Positions 44,343 to 52,855 of a DNA stretch of 64,000 nt are shown here, piece after piece. Below the pieces are notes generated by a model. It was not told the DNA's origin, made no database searches, and saw only the letters and a list, made by a program, of their open reading frames with translations. Numbering within the stretch: position 1 is the stretch's first letter; the number at the start of each line of letters is the position of its first letter. Both the position numbers and the translations under genes were made by a program. The stretch comes from BOKV01 sp041739225. Lineage in GTDB: Bacteria > Pseudomonadota > Alphaproteobacteria > Rhizobiales > Rhizobiaceae. Location of the stretch: the NCBI GenBank assembly GCA_041739225.1, contig JBGSOG010000032.1, positions 1-64,000 of the forward strand, in the 5' to 3' direction.

Positions 44343-45656
44343 TCAGGACCGCTGCGGCCTTCCAAGCGAATGGTATTTGAGCCCGCTGTCACGCACCTCG
44401 TCGAGCGGGTAGATGTTGCGAAGATCGACAAGCGTCTTTTCCGACAACGCGGTTGCCAGCCGCTTGAGATCCAACGCACGGAACTGGTCCCATTCCGTCA
44501 GGATGACTGCGATGTCTGCGCCGCTGATGCAATCATAAGCGCCGCTGGCATATTCAACCCCGGAAAGCATCTTTGCCGCTTCCTTCATCCCCTCGGGATC
44601 GAACGCCCGGACTTTCGCGCCCTGCGCCTGAAGGCCGGGAACGATGACAAGGCTGGGCGCATCGCGCATGTCGTCAGTGTTCGGCTTGAACGTCAGGCCC
44701 AACACTGCGATTGTTTTTCCACGGACGCTGCCACCTGCCGCCTTGACGATGCGGTCCACCATCTGGCGCTTGCGCCGGTCATTGGCCTCGATCACCGAAT
44801 TGACAATGGTTACCGGCGTTCCCGCGTCATTGGCGGTCTTGGTCAGCGCCAAGGTGTCCTTGGGAAAGCACGATCCGCCATAGCCCGGGCCGGTGTGCAG
44901 AAATTTCGAACCTATCCGGTTATCAAGGCCGATGCCGCGAGCCACTTGCTGCACATTGGCACCAACAGCATCGCAAAGGTCGGAAATCTCGTTAATGAAG
45001 CCGATCTTGACCGCAAGAAAGGCGTTGGCCGCATATTTGATCAGCTCCGCAGTCCGCCGGTCTGTCACCACCATCGGCGTTTCGTTCAGGTAGAGCGGGC
45101 GGTAAAGTTCGCGCAGCGCGGCCACCGCTGCGTCCGACTGCGCCCCGACAACGATTCGGTCCGGGCGTTTGAAATCGCTGATCGCCGCGCCTTCGCGCAG
45201 GAATTCGGGGTTGGACGCCACATCAAACCTGGCTTGCGGACGGACACGGCGGATAATCGCCTCAACCTCGTCTCCGGTGCCAACCGGCACCGTCGATTTG
45301 GTGACAATCACCGTGTAGTTCTCGATGAGGCCTGCCAGTTCCTCCGCTGCTGCGTAGACGTAGGAAAGGTCGGCATGGCCATCGCCGCGCCTTGCCGGGG
45401 TGCCAACCGCGATGAACACGATATCCGCCTGCGAAACCGCCGGATTGGGGTCGGTGGTGAAGGACAGCCGCCCCGCCCTGACGTTTTGCTCGACCAAAAC
45501 ATCCAGCCCCGGCTCGAAAATCGGAATGCGGCCGGCCTGCAGCGCCTCGATTTTCGAGGCATCCTTGTCAATGCAGATCACCTCATGGCCGAAATCGGCA
45601 AAGCAGGCTCCTGAAACCAGGCCGACATAGCCCGTACCGATCATCACCACGCGCAT
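44343..45656 (-). CDS. UDP-glucose/GDP-mannose dehydrogenase family protein (Ugd-like)
   Basis: NAD-dependent oxidation of a nucleotide sugar to the uronic acid, most likely UDP-glucose to UDP-glucuronate for polysaccharide. 437 residues: Rossmann start MRVVMIGTGYVGLVSGACFADFGH, the central KYAANAFLAVKIGFINEI, catalytic Cys in GPGYGGSCFPKDTLAL (about residue 260), and the C-terminal UDP-binding GLTFKPNTDDMRDAPS. Start: ATG at 45656 with GGGGAG eight bases upstream. No polysaccharide genes lie beside it; it seems free-standing. Confidence 0.94.
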   Translation of the reverse strand: MRVVMIGTGYVGLVSGACFADFGHEVICIDKDASKIEALQAGRIPIFEPGLDVLVEQNVRAGRLSFTTDPNPAVSQADIVFIAVGTPARRGDGHADLSYVYAAAEELAGLIENYTVIVTKSTVPVGTGDEVEAIIRRVRPQARFDVASNPEFLREGAAISDFKRPDRIVVGAQSDAAVAALRELYRPLYLNETPMVVTDRRTAELIKYAANAFLAVKIGFINEISDLCDAVGANVQQVARGIGLDNRIGSKFLHTGPGYGGSCFPKDTLALTKTANDAGTPVTIVNSVIEANDRRKRQMVDRIVKAAGGSVRGKTIAVLGLTFKPNTDDMRDAPSLVIVPGLQAQGAKVRAFDPEGMKEAAKMLSGVEYASGAYDCISGADIAVILTEWDQFRALDLKRLATALSEKTLVDLRNIYPLDEVRDSGLKYHSLGRPQRS

Positions 45657-45819
45657 GGCGCTTCTCCCCAATAAAGCAGTGCAGCGCTTGGGAACCAGCG
45701 CCGGTTGCACAGTGCCTACAAAAAGCTGCGCCCATGCGCAACCTTGTTGCATTCTCACGGGACAACACGTTGACCTTTGAACGGTTTTGCCGCATCCAAT
45801 GCAGACAGGCTCGGCGCCA

Positions 45820-45896
45820 GTCCCGGTAGCTCAGCAGGATAGAGCACAGGTTTCCTAAACCTGGGGTCAGGGGTTCGAATCCCTTCCGGGACGCCA
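45820..45896 (+). tRNA. tRNA-Arg (anticodon CCT)
   Basis: Cloverleaf drawn by hand: acceptor GTCCCGG/CCGGGAC, D arm with AGCTCAGCAGGATAGAGC, anticodon stem CAGGT/ACCTG around loop TTCCTAA with anticodon CCT at 45854-45856, T arm with GGTTCGAATCC, discriminator G and an encoded CCA (45894-45896). It decodes AGG. Single gene, not in a cluster. Confidence 0.95.
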
Positions 45897-45977
45897 GCCA
45901 TTGCCTTGTTTCCCGGCGATTTTTTGCATCATTCCTGCTATTTCAGCATTTCCAGACCAAACAAGCCGGAAAGCCCC

Positions 45978-46910
45978 ATGCCGCCAGTACCCATAGCCTG
46001 CATTGGTGAAGCGATGGTCGAGCTTTCGCTGGATCAGGCCGATCCGTCGGCAGCGCGAATCGGCTTTGCAGGCGACACGCTCAACACGGCCATTTACCTC
46101 AAGCGCGCTGGCGGCGCGGCGCTGGATGTCTCCTATATCAGCGTGTTGGGTGCAGACCCGTTTTCCGCACGGCTTCGGGCACTGGTGGCCGGGGAAGGTA
46201 TCTCGGCAGACGGCATGGGGACATCGCCCGACAAATTGCCCGGCATCTATTCAATCACAACGGATGCGGCAGGCGAGCGCAGTTTCCACTATTGGCGGGA
46301 AAACTCTGCCGCGCGGAACTTGTTTCAACCGGGCAGCGGTACCAGCCTTGATGATCTTTCCCGCCATTCGGTGGTCTATTTGTCAGCAATAACCCTGGCG
46401 ATCCTGCCGCCCGCCATACGCGACGCATTGATGGATCGGCTTGCAATTTTGCGCCGGGAAAACGGACTTCGCGTCGCCTTTGATTCCAATTGGCGACCGC
46501 GCCTCTGGTCCGACATTCCTGAAGCTCGCAGCGCAATCTCACGGGCGTGGTCGCTGGCCGATGTCGCGCTGCCCTCACTGGACGACGAGATGGCACTGTT
46601 TGGCGACGCAGACGAAGCGTCGGTGTTGAGCCGGTTAAACAAACTGATCCCCGGCGATGGCGCTTTGAAACGTGGCGGCAACGGGCCAGTCCCGATCAAG
46701 GCCATCGAAACGGGGTTTTCATTCACCCCGATCCCCAATCCGGTTGATACCACCGCTGCCGGTGACAGTTTCAACGGCGCTTTTCTTGCCGCGATATTGC
46801 GCGGAAAACCTCTGCAGGAAGCGTTGCTTGAGGGTCATGCTTATGCCAGCAGCGTCATCATGCACCGCGGCGCCATCATCGCAAGGGATGCGCTTCCGCC
46901 TCTGGACTAG
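45978..46910 (+). CDS. kdgK: PfkB family sugar kinase, 2-dehydro-3-deoxygluconokinase-like
   Basis: Ribokinase-fold kinase of 310 residues. CIGEAMVELS start, GGAALDVSYISVLGADPFS, DSNWRPRLW (KDG-kinase signature), and the catalytic NPVDTTAAGDSFNGAF with the base Asp. These favour KDG kinase (2-keto-3-deoxygluconate to KDPG, Entner-Doudoroff branch) over fructokinase. Start: ATG at 45978 with a GGAAAG site four bases upstream. It is the only plus-strand gene right of the tRNA. Confidence 0.85.
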   Translation: MPPVPIACIGEAMVELSLDQADPSAARIGFAGDTLNTAIYLKRAGGAALDVSYISVLGADPFSARLRALVAGEGISADGMGTSPDKLPGIYSITTDAAGERSFHYWRENSAARNLFQPGSGTSLDDLSRHSVVYLSAITLAILPPAIRDALMDRLAILRRENGLRVAFDSNWRPRLWSDIPEARSAISRAWSLADVALPSLDDEMALFGDADEASVLSRLNKLIPGDGALKRGGNGPVPIKAIETGFSFTPIPNPVDTTAAGDSFNGAFLAAILRGKPLQEALLEGHAYASSVIMHRGAIIARDALPPLD

Positions 46911-46937
46911 GTGCAGGACTTCCTGAATTGCGCCGGC

Positions 46938-48314
46938 TTACTGATGCCGGACGCCCTGGCGGTCGAGTTCGGCCTGCACCAGCGCCATGTCGATCCGGTC
47001 CAGTTCCTTGTTGGATTTGAGCGAAATGGCTGCGGCAATGCCCGCGCCCTGTCCTGTCACCGCGCAACAGCTCATGTTGCGGGTCGCCGCATGACTTACC
47101 TTGTCGCCGCCGGTTGAACGACCCGCGACCAGCAGGTTCTTGACCTTCTTTGGCAGCAGATTGCGGTAGGGTACCTGAAAATACCGCCCGGTGATCGGCA
47201 GGATCAAAATTCCATAGCCGTCTATGAATTCAGGATAAATGCCGACGGAATCCTCAAACCGACCCTGCTCGCGCACATCGTTTTCAGTCATGTTGTAGAC
47301 CGAGTCGACCTTGCGGGTGTCTCGAATGCCGATGGACATGCCGAAATTGCGCAGCCGTGCCTTTTCGCAACCCGGCATGTAACGCCGCAGCGCCTCAATG
47401 GCATACATGGTCTGCTTGCGGCCTTCCATTTCGGCCTTGGTCATCGAATCGGGGTCCGTGCCGTCACACCCTTCCAGGTGTATGAGGTTCATGTATGTAA
47501 GTTCGCCTGTGTCGTGCATCGCACCCCAGGTGCCGGCAATGGTGTGCAGCTTGGACGGAATGACGCCTTCCTTGATTGCCTTTTGAAAGGGCTTTTTGAT
47601 GAAGGGCGAAAACATCGTGTCTTCTTTGCCGGAAGTTTCGATGTTCCAGTCTGTGCCGGCTCCGCTGCTCCAGTCCTTGTAGGTCTGCGGGTCGTTGGCA
47701 ATGCCTTCCATGAACTTCTGCTTGTCGACACCGGCAAGGTGAAACATCACCGAGGCCGCCATCATGTCTTCCTTCGGGGTCAGGAAGAACGGCGCTCCGG
47801 CGCGGGCCACCACATCGGCATCGCCCGTCGCATCAATCACACGTTTTGCTAGAATGGCTTCGCGGCCAGCCTTGGATTCGGTGATGATGCCAACGATCGT
47901 GTCGCCATCCATGATCGGCGCAACAAAGAAGCGGTGCATCATCGGGTGCACACCGGCCTCTTCAACCAGCTTGTCGGCTACCAGCTTGAAGCCTTCCGAA
48001 TCCAGCTCATAAGACAGCGATTGCGATTCAGGAACCGCAGCACCCATCTCCTTGGCGCGCTCTTCGAACTCGCGGCCAAGGCCGTTGGCTTCGATGGTCT
48101 TTTCGTGCCGGTACCACGCAAAGCCCTCCACGCCCACCACAGTGATGTTGCCACCCATGCAGCCAAACCGCTCAACCAGCGCAACTTCCGCGCCCGCCCT
48201 TGCCGCTGCCAAAGCTGCGGCAAGCCCGCCTGGACCCGACCCCACCACCAGCACATCGGTCTTGTGCACGACGTCGATCTGGCGCGCCGGTTCTGCGATT
48301 GATCCAAGGCTCAT
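46938..48314 (-). CDS. FAD-dependent oxidoreductase (FAD_oxidored family)
   Basis: Flavoprotein of 458 residues with an N-terminal dinucleotide loop GSGPGG at 25-30 followed by the ribose-binding Glu near 48 (ALVER). It has the RVIDATGDADVVARAG motif of the PF12831 family and a C-terminal LLVAGRSTGGDKVSHAATRNMSCCAVTGQGAGIAAA FAD segment. Substrate unknown; members oxidise hydroxy or amino acids or reduce double bonds. It sits 101 bases after the nine-gene sugar operon on the same strand, so co-transcription is possible but not required. Good AGGAAA ribosome site; ATG at 48314. Confidence 0.88.
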   Translation of the reverse strand: MSLGSIAEPARQIDVVHKTDVLVVGSGPGGLAAALAAARAGAEVALVERFGCMGGNITVVGVEGFAWYRHEKTIEANGLGREFEERAKEMGAAVPESQSLSYELDSEGFKLVADKLVEEAGVHPMMHRFFVAPIMDGDTIVGIITESKAGREAILAKRVIDATGDADVVARAGAPFFLTPKEDMMAASVMFHLAGVDKQKFMEGIANDPQTYKDWSSGAGTDWNIETSGKEDTMFSPFIKKPFQKAIKEGVIPSKLHTIAGTWGAMHDTGELTYMNLIHLEGCDGTDPDSMTKAEMEGRKQTMYAIEALRRYMPGCEKARLRNFGMSIGIRDTRKVDSVYNMTENDVREQGRFEDSVGIYPEFIDGYGILILPITGRYFQVPYRNLLPKKVKNLLVAGRSTGGDKVSHAATRNMSCCAVTGQGAGIAAAISLKSNKELDRIDMALVQAELDRQGVRHQ

Positions 48315-48415
48315 GGCTGTTTCCTGAAAAAGCGGGAATTTTCTGCGGTAAAGGTCGCCCACATCACACTTGTAAATGGCTTCAGTCTGCGGCGAAAGCT
48401 GTCCATTTCACGCCA

Positions 48416-49426
48416 TCATCCCTTCGAGAAGCGGAATTCGCTCTCCTGGTCATACCGCTCGCCCGGGCGGAGCAATGCTTGCGGAAAATGCCGATGGTTG
48501 GGCGAGTCCGGCCAGACCTGCGGCTCGAAACAAAAGCCTGAATACGCTCCATACATCCTGCCGGTCAAACCGGCCACCGGCGGGTTGACCTTGTGGCCGG
48601 CGTAGAACTGCAAACCGGGCTCGGTGGTCATAACCTGCATGCGAACACCGGAAATCCTTGATCGCGCTTCTGCAACTTGCAGCAATTGCCCGCGCCCCTG
48701 CGACAGGCAGAAATTGTGATCATAAACAACCTGTCCGTCGCCCGCATCATGGCGAACAGGGCGCAGTTTGCGAAAATCAAAGGCGGTTCCATCGACGGCA
48801 CGAACCTCCCCGGTGGGGATCATCTCTTCGTCAACCGGCAAGTACGCGTCTGCTGAAATCTGCACTTCATGGTCCGGGATGCCGCCCGTGTCGTCGAGAC
48901 AGAAATAACTGTGATGGGCAAGGTTCACCAATGTAGCCTGGTCAGTCTGCGCTTCGTACCGGATGGAAAGCCTTCCATCACCAGGAAGTGTGAAGCTTGC
49001 CCTGATCAGGCAATTCCCGGGAAAGCCCATGGCACCGTCCGGATCGACAAGTTCCAGCATGGCCGCATTGTTGGTCACAGAGACAAATTTCCAGTTGCGC
49101 TTGCCGATGCCCCCGGCCCCGCCATGCAGCAGATGCTTTCCGAGAAAATTGCGGTCGCACTGATGGCTGACACCATCAATATCAAAACGCCCGTCGCGGA
49201 TCCGGTTGGCATAGCGCCCGGCTGTCGCGCCAAAATACGGCGAGTGCTTCAGATAACTGTCGAGATTGTCAAAACCCAGCACCAGCGGCGACTCATGCCC
49301 GGCAAGTCGCAGATCCTGAACGATTGCACCAAAAGACAACAGGTTCAGCGTAAGTCCACCACCCGAAACAATCGCGCGCCGGACCGTACTGCCGTCTGGC
49401 GCCTTTCCGAATTCTTGCGTGTTCAT
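48416..49426 (-). CDS. galM: aldose 1-epimerase
   Basis: Interconverts alpha and beta anomers of aldoses. 336 residues with FGAIVQDLRL, GATAGRYANRIRDGRF, LLHGGAGGIGKRNW (His), NLAHHSYFCLDDTG (catalytic His) and TTEPGLQFYAGHKV (catalytic Glu). It is the last gene of the compact operon; its ATG overlaps the hydroxyacid dehydrogenase stop by four bases. In the operon it would prepare the anomer used by the isomerase. Confidence 0.93.
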   Translation of the reverse strand: MNTQEFGKAPDGSTVRRAIVSGGGLTLNLLSFGAIVQDLRLAGHESPLVLGFDNLDSYLKHSPYFGATAGRYANRIRDGRFDIDGVSHQCDRNFLGKHLLHGGAGGIGKRNWKFVSVTNNAAMLELVDPDGAMGFPGNCLIRASFTLPGDGRLSIRYEAQTDQATLVNLAHHSYFCLDDTGGIPDHEVQISADAYLPVDEEMIPTGEVRAVDGTAFDFRKLRPVRHDAGDGQVVYDHNFCLSQGRGQLLQVAEARSRISGVRMQVMTTEPGLQFYAGHKVNPPVAGLTGRMYGAYSGFCFEPQVWPDSPNHRHFPQALLRPGERYDQESEFRFSKG

Positions 49427-50355
49427 GCTGGCTCCGCCAAGTGCTTGAGGATGGTATCGGCGATCAGTTCGCTCACCCGTACATTGGATTCTTCGGTGAC
49501 CCCGGCGATATGCGGCGTCAATACCAGATTGGGTAGTCCGGCAAATTTGGCTCCGGTATTTTCTCCCAGCGGTTCTTGCTCGAACACATCCAGCGCTGCG
49601 CCGCCAAGCCTGCCCTCGCGCAGGGCAGCGCACAGGGCATCTTCATCGACCACCCCGCCACGCGCCGCGTTGATCAAAATGGCCCCTTTGCGCATCAGCC
49701 CGATCGCCCTTTCATCAATCATGCGGTGCGTTGCAGCAGTAAGCGGCACATGCAGACTCACCACGTCGGCGGTTGCAAGCAATTCGTCCAGCCCAAGGCG
49801 TCTGCACTCCGCCCAGGCGCTGTTTTCCGGCGGCAGCATGGGGTCAAACGCCACAATCTTCATGCCGAGCGCTTTGGCCTTGACCGCCGTCTCGCGGGCA
49901 ATCGCACCAAATCCGACCAGTCCAAGCGTTCGGCCCGCGGTCTCGCGACCAATAAGCTGGTTGCGCGGCCAATTTCCTGCTGCCACCGATGCTGACGACG
50001 TGTAGGCACCGCGCAGCAGCAGCATGGCCGTGGTGATGACGTACTCGGCAACGCTGAGATTGTTGGCACCGGTTGCCGGATAAACCGCAATGCCCCGTGC
50101 TTTGGCCGCCTCAACGTCAATGTTGTCGAGGCCCACACCCAACCTGCCGATGGCCTTCAGAACCGGCGCACTGTCCATCAACTCCGCTGTCACTTTCGTG
50201 CGATTGCGAACGATCAACGCATGACAATCGCCAAGATGCGGCAAAATCTCGCCCTGCCGATCAGCAAGACCTGGATCGTAAAGCGTGGAGTGCGTGGCCT
50301 TCAGGCGGTCAACCGCCGCTGTGTCCATGAATTCGGTGATGACTATCTGTGTCAT
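49423..50355 (-). CDS. D-isomer-specific 2-hydroxyacid dehydrogenase, sulfolactate dehydrogenase SlcC-like
   Basis: NAD-dependent dehydrogenase of 310 residues. The Rossmann core has LGLVGFGAIARETA; the catalytic set is Arg in NAARGGVVDE, Glu in DVFEQEP and His in LTPHIAGVT. The N-terminus (VITEFMDTAAVDRLKATHSTLYDPGL and HALIVRNRTKV) matches, as I recall, the subgroup containing (S)-sulfolactate dehydrogenase SlcC of Chromohalobacter; phosphoglycerate dehydrogenase is the wider family. Substrate here is inferred only. It overlaps its neighbours on both sides by ATGA. Confidence 0.82.
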   Translation of the reverse strand: MTQIVITEFMDTAAVDRLKATHSTLYDPGLADRQGEILPHLGDCHALIVRNRTKVTAELMDSAPVLKAIGRLGVGLDNIDVEAAKARGIAVYPATGANNLSVAEYVITTAMLLLRGAYTSSASVAAGNWPRNQLIGRETAGRTLGLVGFGAIARETAVKAKALGMKIVAFDPMLPPENSAWAECRRLGLDELLATADVVSLHVPLTAATHRMIDERAIGLMRKGAILINAARGGVVDEDALCAALREGRLGGAALDVFEQEPLGENTGAKFAGLPNLVLTPHIAGVTEESNVRVSELIADTILKHLAEPA

Positions 50356-51461
50356 TGGCGCTTTCCCAAAAGAGGAAGTTCCACCGACTTTCCGGTGCGT
50401 GCAGATTGTTCGGCTGCTGCACCAACCGCAACCGAAACGAGACCTTCGTCGATGCCGACTTCCGGCTTGCCGCCACTTTTCAGCAAATCATGGAACCGCT
50501 GGTGTTGATAGAAAGTGGAACCGTGGTGGTCACCAGCCGCCAATACGCTTTCATCAACGTGAATGATTTCGCGGTTCTCACGCTTGGTGTCGCGCGGACA
50601 AATCGCAAATTCCGAAGCCCGCTCATTGCCATCAGGCGAAAAGCGCGCCGGACCGGGCACAAATGCGTCGAGCCGCGCCTTGTCTCCGGTAACCGATATC
50701 ATTTCCTGCCAATAGGAGCCTTCGGCAAACATGCAAAGATCCAGCATGGCGCGCACACCATTGGCAAAGTCGACAATGACAAATGCATTGTCGAGAATGT
50801 CCGGTTTGCGCCCGTCGATCAGGTCACCGACGAAGTTCACGTCCTGCCCGCCAGAGGCATAGACCCGAATTGGTTCCGACCGGGCTACGAGCCGCATCAG
50901 ATCGAAGAAATGGCAGCATTTTTCCACCAACGTGCCGCCGGTATTTGCCTGAAACCGGTTCCAGTTGCCGACCTTCTGCAGAAACGGAAAGCGGTGTTCG
51001 CGGATGGATATCATTCGGATATTGCCGGCGGTGCCCTTGGCTGATTCCTCAATCAGCCGCGCCACCGGCGGCATGTAACGATATTCCATGGCCACCCACA
51101 TAAAGGGCGAACCGGCATTTTCCATCCGCTGGCGAATGTCCAAGCATTGTTCCAGCGTGACCCCGAGCGGTTTTTCAATCAGCAGCGGAAGGCCGGTGCC
51201 CATCAAGTCCAGCACAATGGGGTAGTGCTCATGGTTGGGAGCCGCGATCACCAGCGCATCAAGATTTTTGCAATGGGCAATCATCTCGCGGTAATCATCG
51301 AAAGCAGAACATTGCGCCCCGGCCAGCGTTGCAGCAGAAACCCGCATCGCCTCATCCGGGTCGGCAACGGCCACCACTTTTGCACCTTCAAGCAGGTGGA
51401 TGTTGCGGATGTGCTCATGCCCCATCATTCCGGAGCCGACAATGCCATAGCGAAGGGTCAT
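50352..51461 (-). CDS. Gfo/Idh/MocA family oxidoreductase
   Basis: Sugar or cyclitol dehydrogenase of 369 residues. Start MTLRYGIVGSGMMGHEHIRN with the NAD loop, EKPLGVTLEQ (catalytic Lys), and FVEKCCHFFDLMRLV carrying the conserved His. Substrates in the family range from inositol to UDP-sugars and 1,5-anhydro-sugars, so none is assigned. It is coupled by ATGA to both neighbours in the operon. Confidence 0.9.
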   Translation of the reverse strand: MTLRYGIVGSGMMGHEHIRNIHLLEGAKVVAVADPDEAMRVSAATLAGAQCSAFDDYREMIAHCKNLDALVIAAPNHEHYPIVLDLMGTGLPLLIEKPLGVTLEQCLDIRQRMENAGSPFMWVAMEYRYMPPVARLIEESAKGTAGNIRMISIREHRFPFLQKVGNWNRFQANTGGTLVEKCCHFFDLMRLVARSEPIRVYASGGQDVNFVGDLIDGRKPDILDNAFVIVDFANGVRAMLDLCMFAEGSYWQEMISVTGDKARLDAFVPGPARFSPDGNERASEFAICPRDTKRENREIIHVDESVLAAGDHHGSTFYQHQRFHDLLKSGGKPEVGIDEGLVSVAVGAAAEQSARTGKSVELPLLGKRQ

Positions 51462-52855
51462 GCAAATGCCTTGAGATCGAGAACGGGCAGGTCAAGCGCC
51501 GCCGCGACATTCAGCAGCGCTGCATGGTGATCGCCATAAGCGAGCGCCATGTGATGTTCAAGTCGACCGCCGATCAGCCATTCGCCAAAAAGCGCTGCAG
51601 GCTGGTCGAACCGCACGACGCCGGAGGTGCCGGTAAAGGACTTCGGTCGGTCGAGAATTTCGCCGGAGGCTATGGCCAGAAACTGCCTCCCTCCGGCTTG
51701 GCTGACGCGGGCAAAGGTCACGCGGCCGGGCTTCAAGGCAAACTCGTAAAGCAACGGCATTTTTCGGTTGCTGTGGATCTGTGCAACGGGCTTTTGTGCA
51801 CACATCGAAGCGGGTGCCTGGCCGCAATGCCAAACCACCACACTGTCATCATCGGCATCCACATCAACCAGATCGGTGAGGAAAACCGGCGCTTTGGCAA
51901 CCGCCTGCAGCAGCATCTGCGTAAATGCGCCGTAGACATCTGCTTCGCAGGCACAGGGGATTTTCGCCTCACCCATCATCGACACCGGGCCGCAAACCGC
52001 ACCGCCATATTCGGTGAAAGTTTCCGGCCAGCAGCGAATGGCAAATGCGTTCAACTTGCCGGTATCGCGGAAATCATCGAGTGCCAGTTTGAGCGCCAAC
52101 GAGCGATCCAGTTGCTCACGATCAACACCATCGAGTCCCTCAACAATGCCGGACACCGATGTGCGCAGCCGCGCGACATCTTCAACGGGCATTCGCCTCG
52201 CCCGATCAAACAAAGCCGGCAAAGCGAATTGCTCAACGCGCACGTCGGCGAGTGCCGAAAGTTTGTTGCCGTCAAACTCGCAAGTGTCAAATCCGGCGGG
52301 ATGTTCACCAATCAGGCCAATGGTCTGACCGCGAAAACCGTCGACAATATCCCGCCCGATTGCTGCGTCTGCCTTGATATTTTCAGGAACTGGCAATTGC
52401 CTTTGGGGCTCACCCTTGAGCAGCGCCTCCAGTCTTTCTGACGCATCACTTGCCTCGGGCGACAAGTACATCCAGCTGAAGCTGCGACCGCGCAAGCCCA
52501 GCGCATGGCTGCCCAGATTGAGGCCGCAAAACGAGTTGAGCCGCAGCCTTCCGCCGGCACGCGGCTCCGGGATTGCCCAAATTCCGATCCCGCCGGCAAA
52601 TCGCCCGGCAATCTCCGTCAGCATGGAGGCATCGGTAAACGTGACCTGCAACACCAGAACCATGTCGGGCTTTTCGGCAAGAACCTGTTCAAGCGCCAGA
52701 CGGGTGCTGTCCGCATCAAACAGCAATTCACGCGAGCCTGTGATGTCCGCATCACAGCGGTCCAGCAGCGCCAACATTTGAGCAAGGTTCTCTTGCGCAA
52801 AAGGTACGTCAAATGTTGGCCGTGCCAAAGGCAGGATGGCAATCTTGCGGCGCAT
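51458..52855 (-). CDS. L-fucose/L-arabinose isomerase family protein
   Basis: A 465-residue member of the fucose/arabinose isomerase superfamily (COG2407 type). The C-terminal half shows CGPVSMMGEAKIPCACEADVYGA (metal-ligand Glu and Asp) and VVVWHCGQAP; the N-terminal half has LNSFCGLNLGSHAL. Such enzymes interconvert aldose and ketose; in this operon it could supply the ketose for the kinase. The ATG at 52855 shares one base with the aldolase stop (TGATG). The substrate cannot be fixed by sequence. Confidence 0.82.
   Translation of the reverse strand: MRRKIAILPLARPTFDVPFAQENLAQMLALLDRCDADITGSRELLFDADSTRLALEQVLAEKPDMVLVLQVTFTDASMLTEIAGRFAGGIGIWAIPEPRAGGRLRLNSFCGLNLGSHALGLRGRSFSWMYLSPEASDASERLEALLKGEPQRQLPVPENIKADAAIGRDIVDGFRGQTIGLIGEHPAGFDTCEFDGNKLSALADVRVEQFALPALFDRARRMPVEDVARLRTSVSGIVEGLDGVDREQLDRSLALKLALDDFRDTGKLNAFAIRCWPETFTEYGGAVCGPVSMMGEAKIPCACEADVYGAFTQMLLQAVAKAPVFLTDLVDVDADDDSVVVWHCGQAPASMCAQKPVAQIHSNRKMPLLYEFALKPGRVTFARVSQAGGRQFLAIASGEILDRPKSFTGTSGVVRFDQPAALFGEWLIGGRLEHHMALAYGDHHAALLNVAAALDLPVLDLKAFA

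Noticed and set aside
44370..45614. 414-codon plus-strand frame opposite the UDP-sugar dehydrogenase gene
   Set aside because: Shadow of a well-conserved enzyme gene.
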